From assembly GCA_024280435.1 (NCBI GenBank), contig JAJRQD010000018.1:27868-65344 (forward strand): a DNA stretch of 37,477 nt. The letters run 5' to 3'. Of the stretch, positions 18,171 through 27,366 are shown in pieces (the first letter of the stretch is position 1; every line of letters begins with the position of its first letter). The notes below the pieces were generated by a model. It made no database searches. It had not been told where the DNA came from and worked only from the letters and a program-made list of their open reading frames with translations. Source of the DNA: an archaeon (GTDB lineage Archaea; Asgardarchaeota; Heimdallarchaeia; Heimdallarchaeales; Kariarchaeaceae). A program made the position numbers and the translations under genes.

Positions 18171-19193
18171 ATGAGAGATATCAAAGTAGATCTGAGTATG
18201 GGAGGTGGTGGAAAAAGAATGGATCAGCTAATAGATTTAATAGGCAAAAGTATCAGAATTCATAATGAAGAAGAAGACATTGTTGGCCCATTACAAATGG
18301 ATGATGGTGCAGTAATAACTTTACCAGATAAAACTAAAAATATTGTATTAACAACAGATAGTCATACAGTGGATCCAATATTTTTTCAAGGTGGAAATAT
18401 TGGAGATCTAGTAATTGCAGGCACTGTTAATGATCTCACTATGATGGGAGCTATCCCAAAATATCTTACCATTGGTATGATTATTGAAGAAGGATTTTTA
18501 TTAGAAGATTTAGTGAAAATATGTAAAACAATTGGGGAAAAAGCAAGATTGGCAGAGGTTAGAATAATTGCAGGAGATACAAAAGTAATGCCTAAAGGAA
18601 CTATTTCTAATATTGTGATAAATTCAACAGGTTTAGGAATAATTACTAGAAATCCAATTCAAGATAGTAATGCTAAAGTTGGTGATAAAATAATAATAAC
18701 TGGAGAAATAGGTAATCACGGAGCGAGTCTTATTGCATTACGAGAAGGAATGGAATTTTCAACCTCTCTTGCTTCAGATGTAAAAGCATTATGGCCAGAA
18801 TTAAAGGATATAACAATAAACAATTCAGTTCATTGCATGAAAGATCCAACAAGAGGAGGTTTAGCAGCTGCATTGACTGAAATTGCCACTAAATCAAATA
18901 TTTGTATTGAGATAGATGAATTGTTGTTACCATTTAATCCTCAAGCAGTTCCAATCACTGATATTCTTGGTCTAGATATATTAGAAATTTCATGTGAGGG
19001 TAGAGCTATTATTATAGTTGATTCTAAACACACTTTTAGAATATTAGAACAATTACAAGTAATAGATAAAGCTGCCTGTGTTATTGGTACAGTTATTGAA
19101 GAGCCTAAAAATAAAGTAATTATGAAAACTGAAATTGGCGGAACACGCATTTTAGATAAACCATATGGAGAACCAATTCCAAGGGTTTGTTGA
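18171..19193 (+). CDS. hypE: Carbamoyl dehydratase HypE
   Basis: 340 residues. It accepts the carbamoyl group from HypF on its C-terminal Cys and dehydrates it with ATP to thiocyanate. Visible: LSMGGGGKRMDQLI at the N terminus, TTDSHTVDPIFFQGG and AGTVNDLTMMGA of the PurM/ThiL-like ATP-binding fold, DPTRGGLAAAL, and the obligatory C-terminal PRVC. A TTG directly before the ATG also opens the frame (18168), but the ATG at 18171 is preferred. It converges with the ESCRT-IIIB gene. HypA and HypB are not in the window. Confidence 0.96.
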   Translation: MRDIKVDLSMGGGGKRMDQLIDLIGKSIRIHNEEEDIVGPLQMDDGAVITLPDKTKNIVLTTDSHTVDPIFFQGGNIGDLVIAGTVNDLTMMGAIPKYLTIGMIIEEGFLLEDLVKICKTIGEKARLAEVRIIAGDTKVMPKGTISNIVINSTGLGIITRNPIQDSNAKVGDKIIITGEIGNHGASLIALREGMEFSTSLASDVKALWPELKDITINNSVHCMKDPTRGGLAAALTEIATKSNICIEIDELLLPFNPQAVPITDILGLDILEISCEGRAIIIVDSKHTFRILEQLQVIDKAACVIGTVIEEPKNKVIMKTEIGGTRILDKPYGEPIPRVC

Positions 19194-19246
19194 ATTATTT
19201 TTTATTCATAGATAAATAGACATCACAGTTAATATATTAAGACTAA

Positions 19247-19897
19247 TTATCCTCCTTCAAGCTCTTTTTGCATAGCTTTCAGTTCATCTGTAATATCAGT
19301 GTTATCATTTTCACCTTCAGGAGATACTGTATTTGCACCAACTTCTGGTAAATTACCATGAGATTCTGATTGCATTTCTATTCCCAAAGCTGCAAGTTGA
19401 TCATCAATTGAATCAACAAATTCACCATCTAAATCCATTTCAAGACTTGTAGTATCAGATAATGCCTCATTCATCATTGAAATCCTATCTCTCTGATCAT
19501 CCATCTCAATCATTGTTCGTTCTACATCTTCTGGTGATACCTCTTCTAATGTTGTTTCGACAACTTTACTTCCTACTTTAAGTGCCTTAACAGTTGCAGC
19601 AGCAGATTTAGCAGATGAAATTGTATCTATTTGTGTGGATAAATTCAAACTCATATTTTGATTTTGGTTATATTTTTGCATGTGTAAACTTGATCTTGTT
19701 AAGGCTTGTTTAGCACCAATTTTATTACCTTGCTTTAGCATTGATTTTGCAACTGCCTTTTGTTCTTCTGCTTTTCGCAATAAATTTCTACCTTCAATTT
19801 CAAGTGAGTTTAACCTCTTTTTCAATTGAGCAATGGCTTCCGTTTCTTTATCTCCTTTATCCCTATCTTTTCCAAATAACCACGATTTTACACCCAA
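19247..19897 (-). CDS. ESCRT-III protein, B class (CHMP4/Vps20/Vps32-like)
   Basis: 216 residues. Asgard and eukaryotic ESCRT-III proteins polymerise on membranes and remodel them in division or budding. The sequence shows an amphipathic N terminus (MGVKSWLFGK), a long basic helical hairpin (about 20-90) with MLKQGNKIGAKQALTRS, acidic later helices (EDVERTMIEMDDQRDRISM) and a C-terminal DELKAMQKELE that looks like a MIT-interacting motif. The start is a TTG at 19897; AGGAGG lies 8 bases upstream inside the last codons of the ESCRT-IIIA gene, only 3 bases away. The pair is therefore one coupled unit, divergent from vps4. Confidence 0.9.
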   Translation of the reverse strand: MGVKSWLFGKDRDKGDKETEAIAQLKKRLNSLEIEGRNLLRKAEEQKAVAKSMLKQGNKIGAKQALTRSSLHMQKYNQNQNMSLNLSTQIDTISSAKSAAATVKALKVGSKVVETTLEEVSPEDVERTMIEMDDQRDRISMMNEALSDTTSLEMDLDGEFVDSIDDQLAALGIEMQSESHGNLPEVGANTVSPEGENDNTDITDELKAMQKELEGG

Positions 19898-19900
19898 TTA

Positions 19901-20512
19901 TTAAGCCTCCTCACTTCTTAGAGCTTCAATCTCTTTTTCTAATTCAGTTGATTTATTTGTCGGTATTGGTAATCCAGCATCCATAGATATACCCACTTCA
20001 ACACCATATTCTGTCAGTAAGCTATCAACTTCACCTTCATCTATATCACTTTCAAACATCTCATCCATACTATCCTCAATAAGCTCACTAGTGTCATCGA
20101 TACTTTCTAAAGTTTCCTGCATATTTCCAACAAGATTATCAATTTCAGGAAGGTTCAATTGATTATTTATATTAGCTAAAGATGCGGCTAAGCCCTTCAT
20201 TTCACCGACTATGCTTTGTACAGCTTCAGCTCTCTCTAGTTTGAATACTAGACCATCAATTTTATTCACTAATGATTGATATCCTCGACTAGCTTTTCTA
20301 TTTCTGACAGTTTCATTTGCATACATTCTGGCAGATTCTGTATCTCCTTTTTGAATTGCAGCTCTGATTTTTCTTTCATTTTTCTTTTCTTGGTTTTCTA
20401 GTTTTCTCTGTGATCTAGCTAACCTACGACTAACTACTTTCAAATTTAATATTTGATTTCGGTTTGAAGATGAACTTTTTCCACCAACTAACCATCCAAT
20501 TAAGTCTCTCAA
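19901..20512 (-). CDS. ESCRT-III protein, A class (CHMP1-3/Vps2/Vps24-like)
   Basis: 203 residues with the Snf7 plan: a basic helical hairpin (VSRRLARSQRKLENQEKK, then IQKGDTESARMYANETVRN, the conserved helix 2 segment), an acidic linker, and a C-terminal ELEKEIEALRSEEA like a MIT-interacting motif for Vps4. In eukaryotes this class caps or constricts filaments begun by the B class. The start is a TTG at 20512, with AGGAGT 11 bases upstream and no nearby in-frame ATG. It is transcribed before the B-class gene. Class assignment is by eye and by order. Confidence 0.88.
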   Translation of the reverse strand: MRDLIGWLVGGKSSSSNRNQILNLKVVSRRLARSQRKLENQEKKNERKIRAAIQKGDTESARMYANETVRNRKASRGYQSLVNKIDGLVFKLERAEAVQSIVGEMKGLAASLANINNQLNLPEIDNLVGNMQETLESIDDTSELIEDSMDEMFESDIDEGEVDSLLTEYGVEVGISMDAGLPIPTNKSTELEKEIEALRSEEA

Positions 20513-20668
20513 TTAAATCTTATACTCCTAAAACAATTATACACAATCACATATTTTAAAACTTCCATTAATTGTGGTTTACTATTGTTTATATTATAGA
20601 AATTCTCTGACTGTATTTCAATATATATAATAATGTTAATTGATTGTATGTATATTAACTGAAAAAAT

Positions 20669-21802
20669 ATGAGTCAAAATCTATATGCCCGCGCACAACA
20701 ATTTGCAAAAAAAGCTGTTGAAAATGATAATGAAGGTGATCATGATAAAGCCTTTAATCAATATCTAAAAGCAGCAGAAATACTAATTGAATTAAAAAAG
20801 CTTACAACAAATCCTAGATTACAAAACATTTATGAAAATAAGGCAAAGGAGTATATAAGTAGAGCTAAGAAAATTAAACCATCAAATAAAACGAAAGTTT
20901 CTAATAAAGAGGATAAGGAAGATAGTGAATTAGAAGATTCAATTGAAAGTGCAATTGTATCTGAAAAACCAGATATAAAACTCGAAGATGTTGCAGGTTT
21001 ACAAGATGCCAAAAGAGCATTAAGAGAGGCTATTGTACTCCCTTTGATGCGCCCAGATTTATTTAAAGGATCTAGACAACCATGGAAAGGTATTTTATTA
21101 CATGGACCTCCTGGGTGTGGAAAAACTATGATTGCAAAAGCAACAGCAGGTGATGTAGATGCAACTTTTTTCAATATATCTGCTGCAACTCTGGTAAGTA
21201 AATGGTTAGGAGAAAGTGAGAAGCTAGTCAAAAAGCTATATGAAATTGCTAAAGAAAAACAGCCCTCAATAATTTTTGTTGATGAAGTTGATTCTTTAAC
21301 ACAATCTAGGGGTGATGGAGAAAGTAGTGCAATGAGAAGGGTAAAAACACAACTATTAACAAGTATGGAAGGGCTTTCTTCTTCTAAGGATGATAGAGTA
21401 GTAACTATTGGAGCTACAAATATCCCATGGGAAATTGATTCTGCTTTTCGTAGGAGGTTTCAACGAAGAATATATGTGTCTTTACCAAATCCAGAGGCAA
21501 GAGAAGTTATTTTCAAACTTAATTCTAAAGGAATTGATTTAGATGATGATATTGATTTTAATGAATTAGCAGATCGAACAGAAGGTTATTCAGGCTCAGA
21601 TATAGCAAATATTTGTAAAGAAGCGGTTATGGCGCCAATAAGAGACTTAGATGATTCTGATCTAATAAATGATCAATCAATTCAAGCGCGTCCAGTTAAT
21701 CATAATGATTATCTAAATGCCCTAGAAAATATAAATAAAAGTGTATCCAAGAATGAACTGATAAAGTTTAGAGAATGGGATGATGAATTTGGCGCTGGAT
21801 AA
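20669..21802 (+). CDS. vps4: Vps4-type AAA ATPase with MIT domain
   Basis: 377 residues. An N-terminal MIT domain (about 1-75, three helices with YARAQQFAKKAVENDNEG) precedes an acidic linker and a single AAA domain: Walker A GPPGCGKT at 146-153, Walker B IIFVDEVDSL with Asp205 and Glu206, and arginine-finger region FRRRFQRR. The Vps4 C-terminal helix is present (DYLNALENINKSVSKNEL). It disassembles ESCRT-III filaments by threading subunits bound through their C-terminal motifs. It is divergent from the two ESCRT-III genes across 156 bases. The MIT-AAA-Vps4C order and both substrates beside it make the assignment secure. Confidence 0.96.
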   Translation: MSQNLYARAQQFAKKAVENDNEGDHDKAFNQYLKAAEILIELKKLTTNPRLQNIYENKAKEYISRAKKIKPSNKTKVSNKEDKEDSELEDSIESAIVSEKPDIKLEDVAGLQDAKRALREAIVLPLMRPDLFKGSRQPWKGILLHGPPGCGKTMIAKATAGDVDATFFNISAATLVSKWLGESEKLVKKLYEIAKEKQPSIIFVDEVDSLTQSRGDGESSAMRRVKTQLLTSMEGLSSSKDDRVVTIGATNIPWEIDSAFRRRFQRRIYVSLPNPEAREVIFKLNSKGIDLDDDIDFNELADRTEGYSGSDIANICKEAVMAPIRDLDDSDLINDQSIQARPVNHNDYLNALENINKSVSKNELIKFREWDDEFGAG

Positions 21803-21869
21803 TAATACAAGAACATATATAATTTAATAACTTATTAAAAGAGTATAATAATTGTTGAATTGAAGAAAA

Positions 21870-23837
21870 ATGCATCAGCAAAAGAGAAATATAAATATTT
21901 TTGATCAATCATTTATAAGAAATATTTCAATTATTTCTCATGTTGATCATGGGAAAACAACATTATCTGATTATTTACTTGCTTCAGGTGGTTTATTACC
22001 AGAATATTTGGCAGGAACACTACGGGCTTTAGATAATTTACCTGAAGAACAACGAAGAGGAATCACTATTGAAACTAGTCTAGCATCTTACATATTGAAT
22101 TTTGAAGATAAAGAATATCTCATTAATGTTATAGATACTCCTGGACATGTTGATTTTTCAGGTAAAGTTGCAGAATCATTACGTTTAGTTGATGGTAGTC
22201 TGATTATTGTTGATGCAGTTGAAGGAATTATGGCACAAACAAAATCTGTTCTTAAACAAGCAATTGCTGAAAAAATTGTATTTGTTCTATTTATTAATAA
22301 AATTGATAGATTAATCAAAGAATTAGAGTTATCAGCAGACTAAGCACAAATCAGAATTCAAAAAATAATTAGTGAAATTTATACTATATGTAAAAATTCA
22401 AATGTGGATAAATATTTAATTCCAAATTTCACTAAAGGAACTATTCTTTTAGGATCTGCACTTGATGGATGGGCAATTGATATAGATTATGTAAATAGTG
22501 GAAAAAATATTATTGATATTATTGATTTGTACCAAAATGAAAAATTTCAATTGAATAACAATATCAAACTTTCAAATGCGGTTAATAAAGCAATAATTAA
22601 GAAATTTCCTTCACCAAAAGAAGGTCAAAAAAATAAATTCCCTTCACTTCTTAAAACAGATATTAATAATGATTACACATCTATTTTAACTACCTGTGAT
22701 GCTAATAATGACCCAATTTTAATTATTGGAAGGCAAGAAAGAAACACTAGTAATATCAAAAATTCATTTATTACAAGAGTTTTATCAGGTTCTATCAAAA
22801 AAGGTATATCTTTATATTCTTCATTATCTAATAAACCTGTCAGAATAATAAGAATTTCTCAGGTTTATGGTAGAACTAAACAAAGCACAAATGAAATTAG
22901 ATCAGGAAATATTTGTAGTATTGCATTTTCCGATCATCTAATATCCGGTGATATTTTAACAAATTCAAGCTCTGTTAAAATACTATTAAATGATATATCA
23001 TATATTCAGGAACCTGTTGTTGCTATTGGTATCGAACCTCTTAAAATCAAGCAGATTGGAAAGTTACAGAAATTAGTTGCAGAAATATGTGAATACACAC
23101 CTGGTTTATTTTTTGAGATAAATAAAATTACCGGAGAATTAATCGTTCTTGGAGTTGGAACATTACAACTTGATGTATTATCAAATGAATTAAGAGATGC
23201 TAATTTTGATATTGAAATTTCAACACCTATTGTTATTTCTTATGAAATGCCTTTAGAAAATAAGCATGGGCAAATATCTGAACTTAATATTAATTATTAT
23301 GCAGGGAATATAGTTCCTAATAGCTTTTCAAGCTACAAAAAGTTATATGGTGATGATAATAATAATATTTTATATATCAAGACTATGATAAATAGAGATG
23401 GATTAGAGGGTATAATTGAGGTTTTTAGACAATCTGTTAGAGTTTCTCCAAATACAGGTAAAAGAATAAAGAATTTTGTTCTTGTTATTGATAACAATGA
23501 AAACGATATTAGATTTGATAAATATGAAGATGCTATGATTATGGGGTCTAAAATTATTAAGGATGCTTTAATAAATATAAATGCAATAATTCATGAACCA
23601 TATTATAATATAGAAATACTATTGCCTGAAAAATATATTGGACAAATTTTACAAGAATTACAAAGAATGAAAAGTATTATTTCAGATGTAATTTCAAAAA
23701 AAGATGATTCCAAGATAATAGCTTCAATATCAGTTAAAGAAGCTATTTTAATGGCAGATAAATTGAGACAGTTATCAGATGGGAATGCTTTTTGGGCATT
23801 CCCTAGTGTAAAATTTTTACCAATTAATTCATTCTAA
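21870..23837 (+). pseudogene. EF-2 paralogue without diphthamide loop, interrupted by in-frame TAA
   Basis: A 655-codon frame with EF-2 architecture. The G domain has HVDHGKTTLSDYLL, DTPGHVDF and INKID; domains II to V follow and end with DGNAFWAF. TAA at 22341-22343 replaces one codon between ELSAD and AQIRIQKII; the frame continues unshifted on both sides. Domain IV is degenerate: the usual SPNKHN loop is gone, and DAxHRG, whose His becomes diphthamide, reads DAMIMG, with Ile at codon 23538-23540. It is also shorter than standard archaeal EF-2 (about 730). This matches the divergent Asgard EF-2 paralogues known to lack the diphthamide site. A canonical EF-2 would have to be elsewhere. The stop could be genuine decay, error or readthrough. 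Confidence 0.87.
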
Positions 23838-24073
23838 ATTTATAATTTTGATAAAATATTACTGGTTCAGTACTCAAAATACTCATCATACTCAAAATAC
23901 ACATCATAAGTCAGATTGGCTAGAAACATCATTACCAGTAAATTTATTATAAATGATCCAAATATAAATTATAAGATATTTTTGTGGTAAATACTACATT
24001 TCTATGAATTTCACTTTTAAAAACCCCTCTCTGTAGTAGTACATATACTAAAATAGTGTACTAATAATTAAAG
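23838..24073. other. Candidate replication origin region upstream of orc1/cdc6
   Basis: 236 non-coding bases rich in repeats. Two 18-base near-identical tandem copies, TACTCAAAATACTCATCA (23871-23888) and its one-mismatch partner (23889-23906), are enclosed by an 8-base inverted pair, TTACTGGT (23859-23866) and ACCAGTAA (23934-23941). Closer to the gene, TAGTACA (24037-24043) and TGTACTA (24057-24063) form another inverted pair around ACTAAAATAGT. Archaeal origins commonly sit beside orc1/cdc6 and carry inverted Orc-binding boxes. I do not see the textbook ORB consensus, so this is inference from position and repeats. Confidence 0.42.
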
Positions 24074-25297
24074 ATGAGTGATTTAGATTTTTTAGATGAG
24101 GAATTATGTAAACCATCTGTTTTTATAGATGAAAGTAAATTATCTTCTGAATATGTGCCTGATAATTTATTATTTCGTCAAGAGAATTTAAAATCCATTG
24201 CTCTACATTTTCGAAGTATATTTAATAGTTCAAATATTACTAGAAGAATGATAATTACAGGTCCAGTTGGAAGTGGAAAAACTTCAATTACCAAAAAAAT
24301 TGGTAAATGGATACAAAGTAAAAATACCGAAGGAGAAGAAGAAAAATTAAAGTATATACATGTTAATTGCAGAAGAAATAGAACCCAATTTATGATATTA
24401 TTGACAATTGCTAGGAAATTAAACTCACATGTACCTCCAAGAGGTTACTCAGCAGATGAATTAATGGAGATAATTGTAGAAATACTAGAAGTTAAAGAAA
24501 TTGTATTGTTTTTAGTTTTTGATGAAATTGATTATCTTTCAGTTACAGATAGTAATAATTTGCTTTATTCATTTTCAAGAACTAGTGATGAAGAAAATCA
24601 TGCCAAACATAAAATTGCATTAATAATGATTTCTCAACAACAAAGCTTTTTCGATAATTTAGATCAAAGTACTAAAAGTAGCTTAGCCCCAGCATTCATG
24701 AAAATTGCACCATATACTAAATTCCAACTTGTAAAAATAATTGAGGACAGAATGAAAACAACATTTGTTCAAGGATCTGTTAGCAGTGAAAGTATATATT
24801 TGGCGGCTGAAATCGCATCTATTAAAGGTGATGCTAGACGAGCTCTCGAACTTATGTGGTATGGTGGTAAATATGCAGATAAAGATAGTAGCAATATTGT
24901 TTACCCAGATCATATTAGATTAGCAAAAGCAGATATAGAGCCATCATTATTAAAGCAAACAATTGAAATATTATCTGAACACAAATTAATATTACTTTTA
25001 GGTATCGCAAGACAATTAAGATATTCACATGCTGCCTATATAACGACTGGAAATGCAGAAGAAGCATATAAAATTGTGTGTGAGGAATATAAAATAACAG
25101 CCAGAAAACATACTCAGGTATGGGAATATATGAAAGAATTTGAGAATATAGGTATAATTGTTACACGAAAATCTAGTATCGGACAAAGAGGTAATACAAA
25201 ATACATATCTATACAGGATGTAAGTGCAATAGAATTAGAAAAGGAGGTCACAAAACAATTAGCAATAGTAGATCAGAAAACAGTGGTAGCATTTTAA
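24074..25297 (+). CDS. Orc1/Cdc6 replication initiator
   Basis: 407 residues. AAA+ initiator: Walker A GPVGSGKT at 63-70, Walker B FLVFDEIDYL with Asp150 and Glu151, sensor region ALIMISQQ, KGDARRALELMW of the lid, and a C-terminal winged helix (from about 295; ITARKHTQVWEYMKEFENIG). It binds origin repeats and loads MCM. The ATG at 24074 follows the repeat-rich candidate origin. The last 40 bases overlap a second gene in another frame, and a ribosome-binding site for that gene lies inside this one. Confidence 0.94.
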   Translation: MSDLDFLDEELCKPSVFIDESKLSSEYVPDNLLFRQENLKSIALHFRSIFNSSNITRRMIITGPVGSGKTSITKKIGKWIQSKNTEGEEEKLKYIHVNCRRNRTQFMILLTIARKLNSHVPPRGYSADELMEIIVEILEVKEIVLFLVFDEIDYLSVTDSNNLLYSFSRTSDEENHAKHKIALIMISQQQSFFDNLDQSTKSSLAPAFMKIAPYTKFQLVKIIEDRMKTTFVQGSVSSESIYLAAEIASIKGDARRALELMWYGGKYADKDSSNIVYPDHIRLAKADIEPSLLKQTIEILSEHKLILLLGIARQLRYSHAAYITTGNAEEAYKIVCEEYKITARKHTQVWEYMKEFENIGIIVTRKSSIGQRGNTKYISIQDVSAIELEKEVTKQLAIVDQKTVVAF

Positions 25298-25572
25298 ATA
25301 AACCATCCATTGAAAAAATATTTAGTGGAATTGGTAAGATAAAAATATTAAATATATTATCAATTAATGAAGAATTAAATGTTACAGCAATTTCTAAAAA
25401 AACTAAACTAAACCATTCTAGTGTAAAACATCATTTAAAGGAATTACAACAGCTAGGAATAATACATGAAAAACGATTTGGTAGAATAAGAATTTTTAAA
25501 ATAAATAATAATAATGAACCAGGATGGAAAATAAAAGAATTTTTACGGAATTGGAATAATAATAAATGGTAA
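25258..25572 (+). CDS. Small winged-helix DNA-binding protein with ATT start
   Basis: A 104-codon gene that usual start rules would miss. GGAGGT at 25243-25248 is followed 9 bases later by ATT, and the frame then runs to TAA at 25570-25572 with no ATG, GTG or TTG anywhere in the body. The product contains a clear ArsR/winged-helix pattern: KIKILNILSINEELNVTAIS, then KTKLNHSSVKHHLKELQQLG (recognition helix), then IIHEKRFGRIRIFKI (wing). It overlaps orc1/cdc6 by 40 bases in a different frame, so it is probably translated from the same message. It may regulate the origin or the operon. An alternative is expression as a frameshift extension of Orc1/Cdc6. Confidence 0.7.
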   Translation: MSNSRSENSGSILNKPSIEKIFSGIGKIKILNILSINEELNVTAISKKTKLNHSSVKHHLKELQQLGIIHEKRFGRIRIFKINNNNEPGWKIKEFLRNWNNNKW

Positions 25573-25620
25573 AAGATAATAATTCAAAAAATAAAATCAA
25601 AAAAAGGGATTTCTAAAAAA

Positions 25621-26577
25621 ATGAGTTTTGAAATGATGTGGTCTGAAAAATATCGTCCAAAAAAAATAGATGATATATTTGGGCATGAAGATGTAAAAGC
25701 AAGATTAAAAGGTTTTGTAAAAAATAAATCCTTACCACACCTGCTATTTGCAGGACCACCAGGAACGGGTAAAACTTCTGCTGTTATAGCATTAGCAAAT
25801 GAGATACTAGGGAAAGACAAAATACATGGAAATATATTAGAATTGAATGCAAGTGATGATAGAGGTATTGATGTAATAAGAAATCAAGTTAAAAGCTTTG
25901 CAAGAGTTTTGCCATCAAACGGAGTTCCATTTAAAATAATCAGTTTAGATGAAGCAGATGCACTTACAAGTGCAGCTCAGCATGCATTGAGAAGAACAAT
26001 GGAAAAATATGTCACAACTTCAAGATTTATTCTATTGTGTAATTATCCTGGAAAAATAATTGAACCAATTCAATCAAGATGTGCATTTTTCAAATTTAGT
26101 AAATTACCTAGTATTAAAATATTTGAAAATTTAGAAAAAATTGCAAAAAATGAAAATGTTAAATATGATAGTGAAGGATTAGACACAGTAATTAGAGTAT
26201 CAAATGGTGATATGAGAAAAGCAATTAATGTTTTGCAGGCCACTGCTGTAATTGGTGGGATAGTAAATAAAAAATCAGTGTACGACACAGTTGGAACAAT
26301 TGATGATGATGAAATTTTATCAATTCTTAAACTAGCAATGGGAAAGGATTTTTTTGAGGCAAAAAATAAATTGCAAGAATTAATTCATTCTAAAGGAATT
26401 TCTGGTCAAGATATTATTAGAAGTATTCATAAAAATTTTGATAAAGTTGGAATAGGTGAGGACAACAAATTAGAATTCATAAAATTACTTGCTGAAATTG
26501 ATTTTAGACTGACAGAAGGAGCTTCACCTGATATTCAGATAGCTTCAGTACTGGCTTTTTTAGGAACAATATCATAA
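25621..26577 (+). CDS. rfcS: Replication factor C small subunit
   Basis: 318 residues, normal length. Clamp-loader AAA+ protein that opens PCNA at primer-template junctions. Motifs: WSEKYRPKKIDDIFG at the N terminus (RFC box), Walker A GPPGTGKT at 45-52, Walker B IISLDEAD with Asp110, the arginine-finger motif IQSRCAFFKF, and GDMRKAINVLQ of the sensor 2 region. It lies 48 bases after the winged-helix gene in a replication cluster with orc1/cdc6. The large subunit is not in the window. Confidence 0.96.
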   Translation: MSFEMMWSEKYRPKKIDDIFGHEDVKARLKGFVKNKSLPHLLFAGPPGTGKTSAVIALANEILGKDKIHGNILELNASDDRGIDVIRNQVKSFARVLPSNGVPFKIISLDEADALTSAAQHALRRTMEKYVTTSRFILLCNYPGKIIEPIQSRCAFFKFSKLPSIKIFENLEKIAKNENVKYDSEGLDTVIRVSNGDMRKAINVLQATAVIGGIVNKKSVYDTVGTIDDDEILSILKLAMGKDFFEAKNKLQELIHSKGISGQDIIRSIHKNFDKVGIGEDNKLEFIKLLAEIDFRLTEGASPDIQIASVLAFLGTIS

Positions 26578-26678
26578 TTATAAATAATTGTTAGAAAAAT
26601 ACGATTATTTTTGATGAAATAGATCAAAAGTATTATATCAATGAGAAAGATAAGTTTTGATAGCTAAGAGGATTACTA

Positions 26679-27365
26679 ATGATTCCTAAAGGATCTATGA
26701 TTACGATTGATTATACAGCAAGTATAATTGACAAAGAGAATGAGAAGGTATTTGATACAACTATTTTAGAAGTTGCAACACAAGAAACCATCTACAAACC
26801 AGATAAAATTTATGAACCAATGTTGGTTGTTTTAGGAAAAGAATGGATTCCAAAAGGGTTGGATAGAGTTTTAATGGAGGCTGAAATTGAAACTGAAATT
26901 GAGACTGTAATAGATTGTGTAGATGCATATGGACCAAAAGATCCTTCAAAAATTAAGTTAGTTGCTAGAAGAGAATTTCAAAAGCTCAATATCAATCCAT
27001 CAATTGGAGATAGAATAACTATTGCTAACCAATTAGGTACGGTATTGTCAGTTAGTGCAACAAGGGTTAGAATGGACTATAATCATGTATTAGCGGGAAA
27101 AAATATAAAATACAAGATTAAAATTCATGAACTAATTGAAGGAGATGATAAAAAAATAAAGGCATTGATTAAAAGGCGCCTACCTGGATCGCTTTTACAT
27201 GATATGAAAGTCAATATCAATGGAGATACAATAGATGTATTCTTACCAGAACAAACTAGATTTTATGAATTTGTACAATTTGCAAAAGCTGAAGTTGCAA
27301 AAGATATCAAAGAGTTATTATCAGGCTTTACTGGAATTAATTTTATAGATTATTTTCCGCTTTAA
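26679..27365 (+). CDS. FKBP-type peptidyl-prolyl isomerase, SlyD-like
   Basis: 228 residues, cytoplasmic (no signal peptide). The FKBP core is seen as MITIDYTASIID, LVVLGKEWIPKGLDRVLMEA and IDCVDAYGPKDPSKI, with an inserted chaperone flap domain (about 98-150) as in archaeal long-type FKBPs, followed by a C-terminal domain of about 75 residues. It assists folding and proline isomerisation. GAGGAT stands about 8 bases before the ATG at 26679. It converges on the G1PDH gene with one base between the stop codons. Confidence 0.85.
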   Translation: MIPKGSMITIDYTASIIDKENEKVFDTTILEVATQETIYKPDKIYEPMLVVLGKEWIPKGLDRVLMEAEIETEIETVIDCVDAYGPKDPSKIKLVARREFQKLNINPSIGDRITIANQLGTVLSVSATRVRMDYNHVLAGKNIKYKIKIHELIEGDDKKIKALIKRRLPGSLLHDMKVNINGDTIDVFLPEQTRFYEFVQFAKAEVAKDIKELLSGFTGINFIDYFPL

Positions 27366-27366
27366 A

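Noticed and set aside
8709-22343. General reassignment of TAA as a sense codon
   Set aside because: TAA ends many intact genes here (nuoL and nuoN themselves, orc1/cdc6, RFC, L10e), so genome-wide recoding does not fit.
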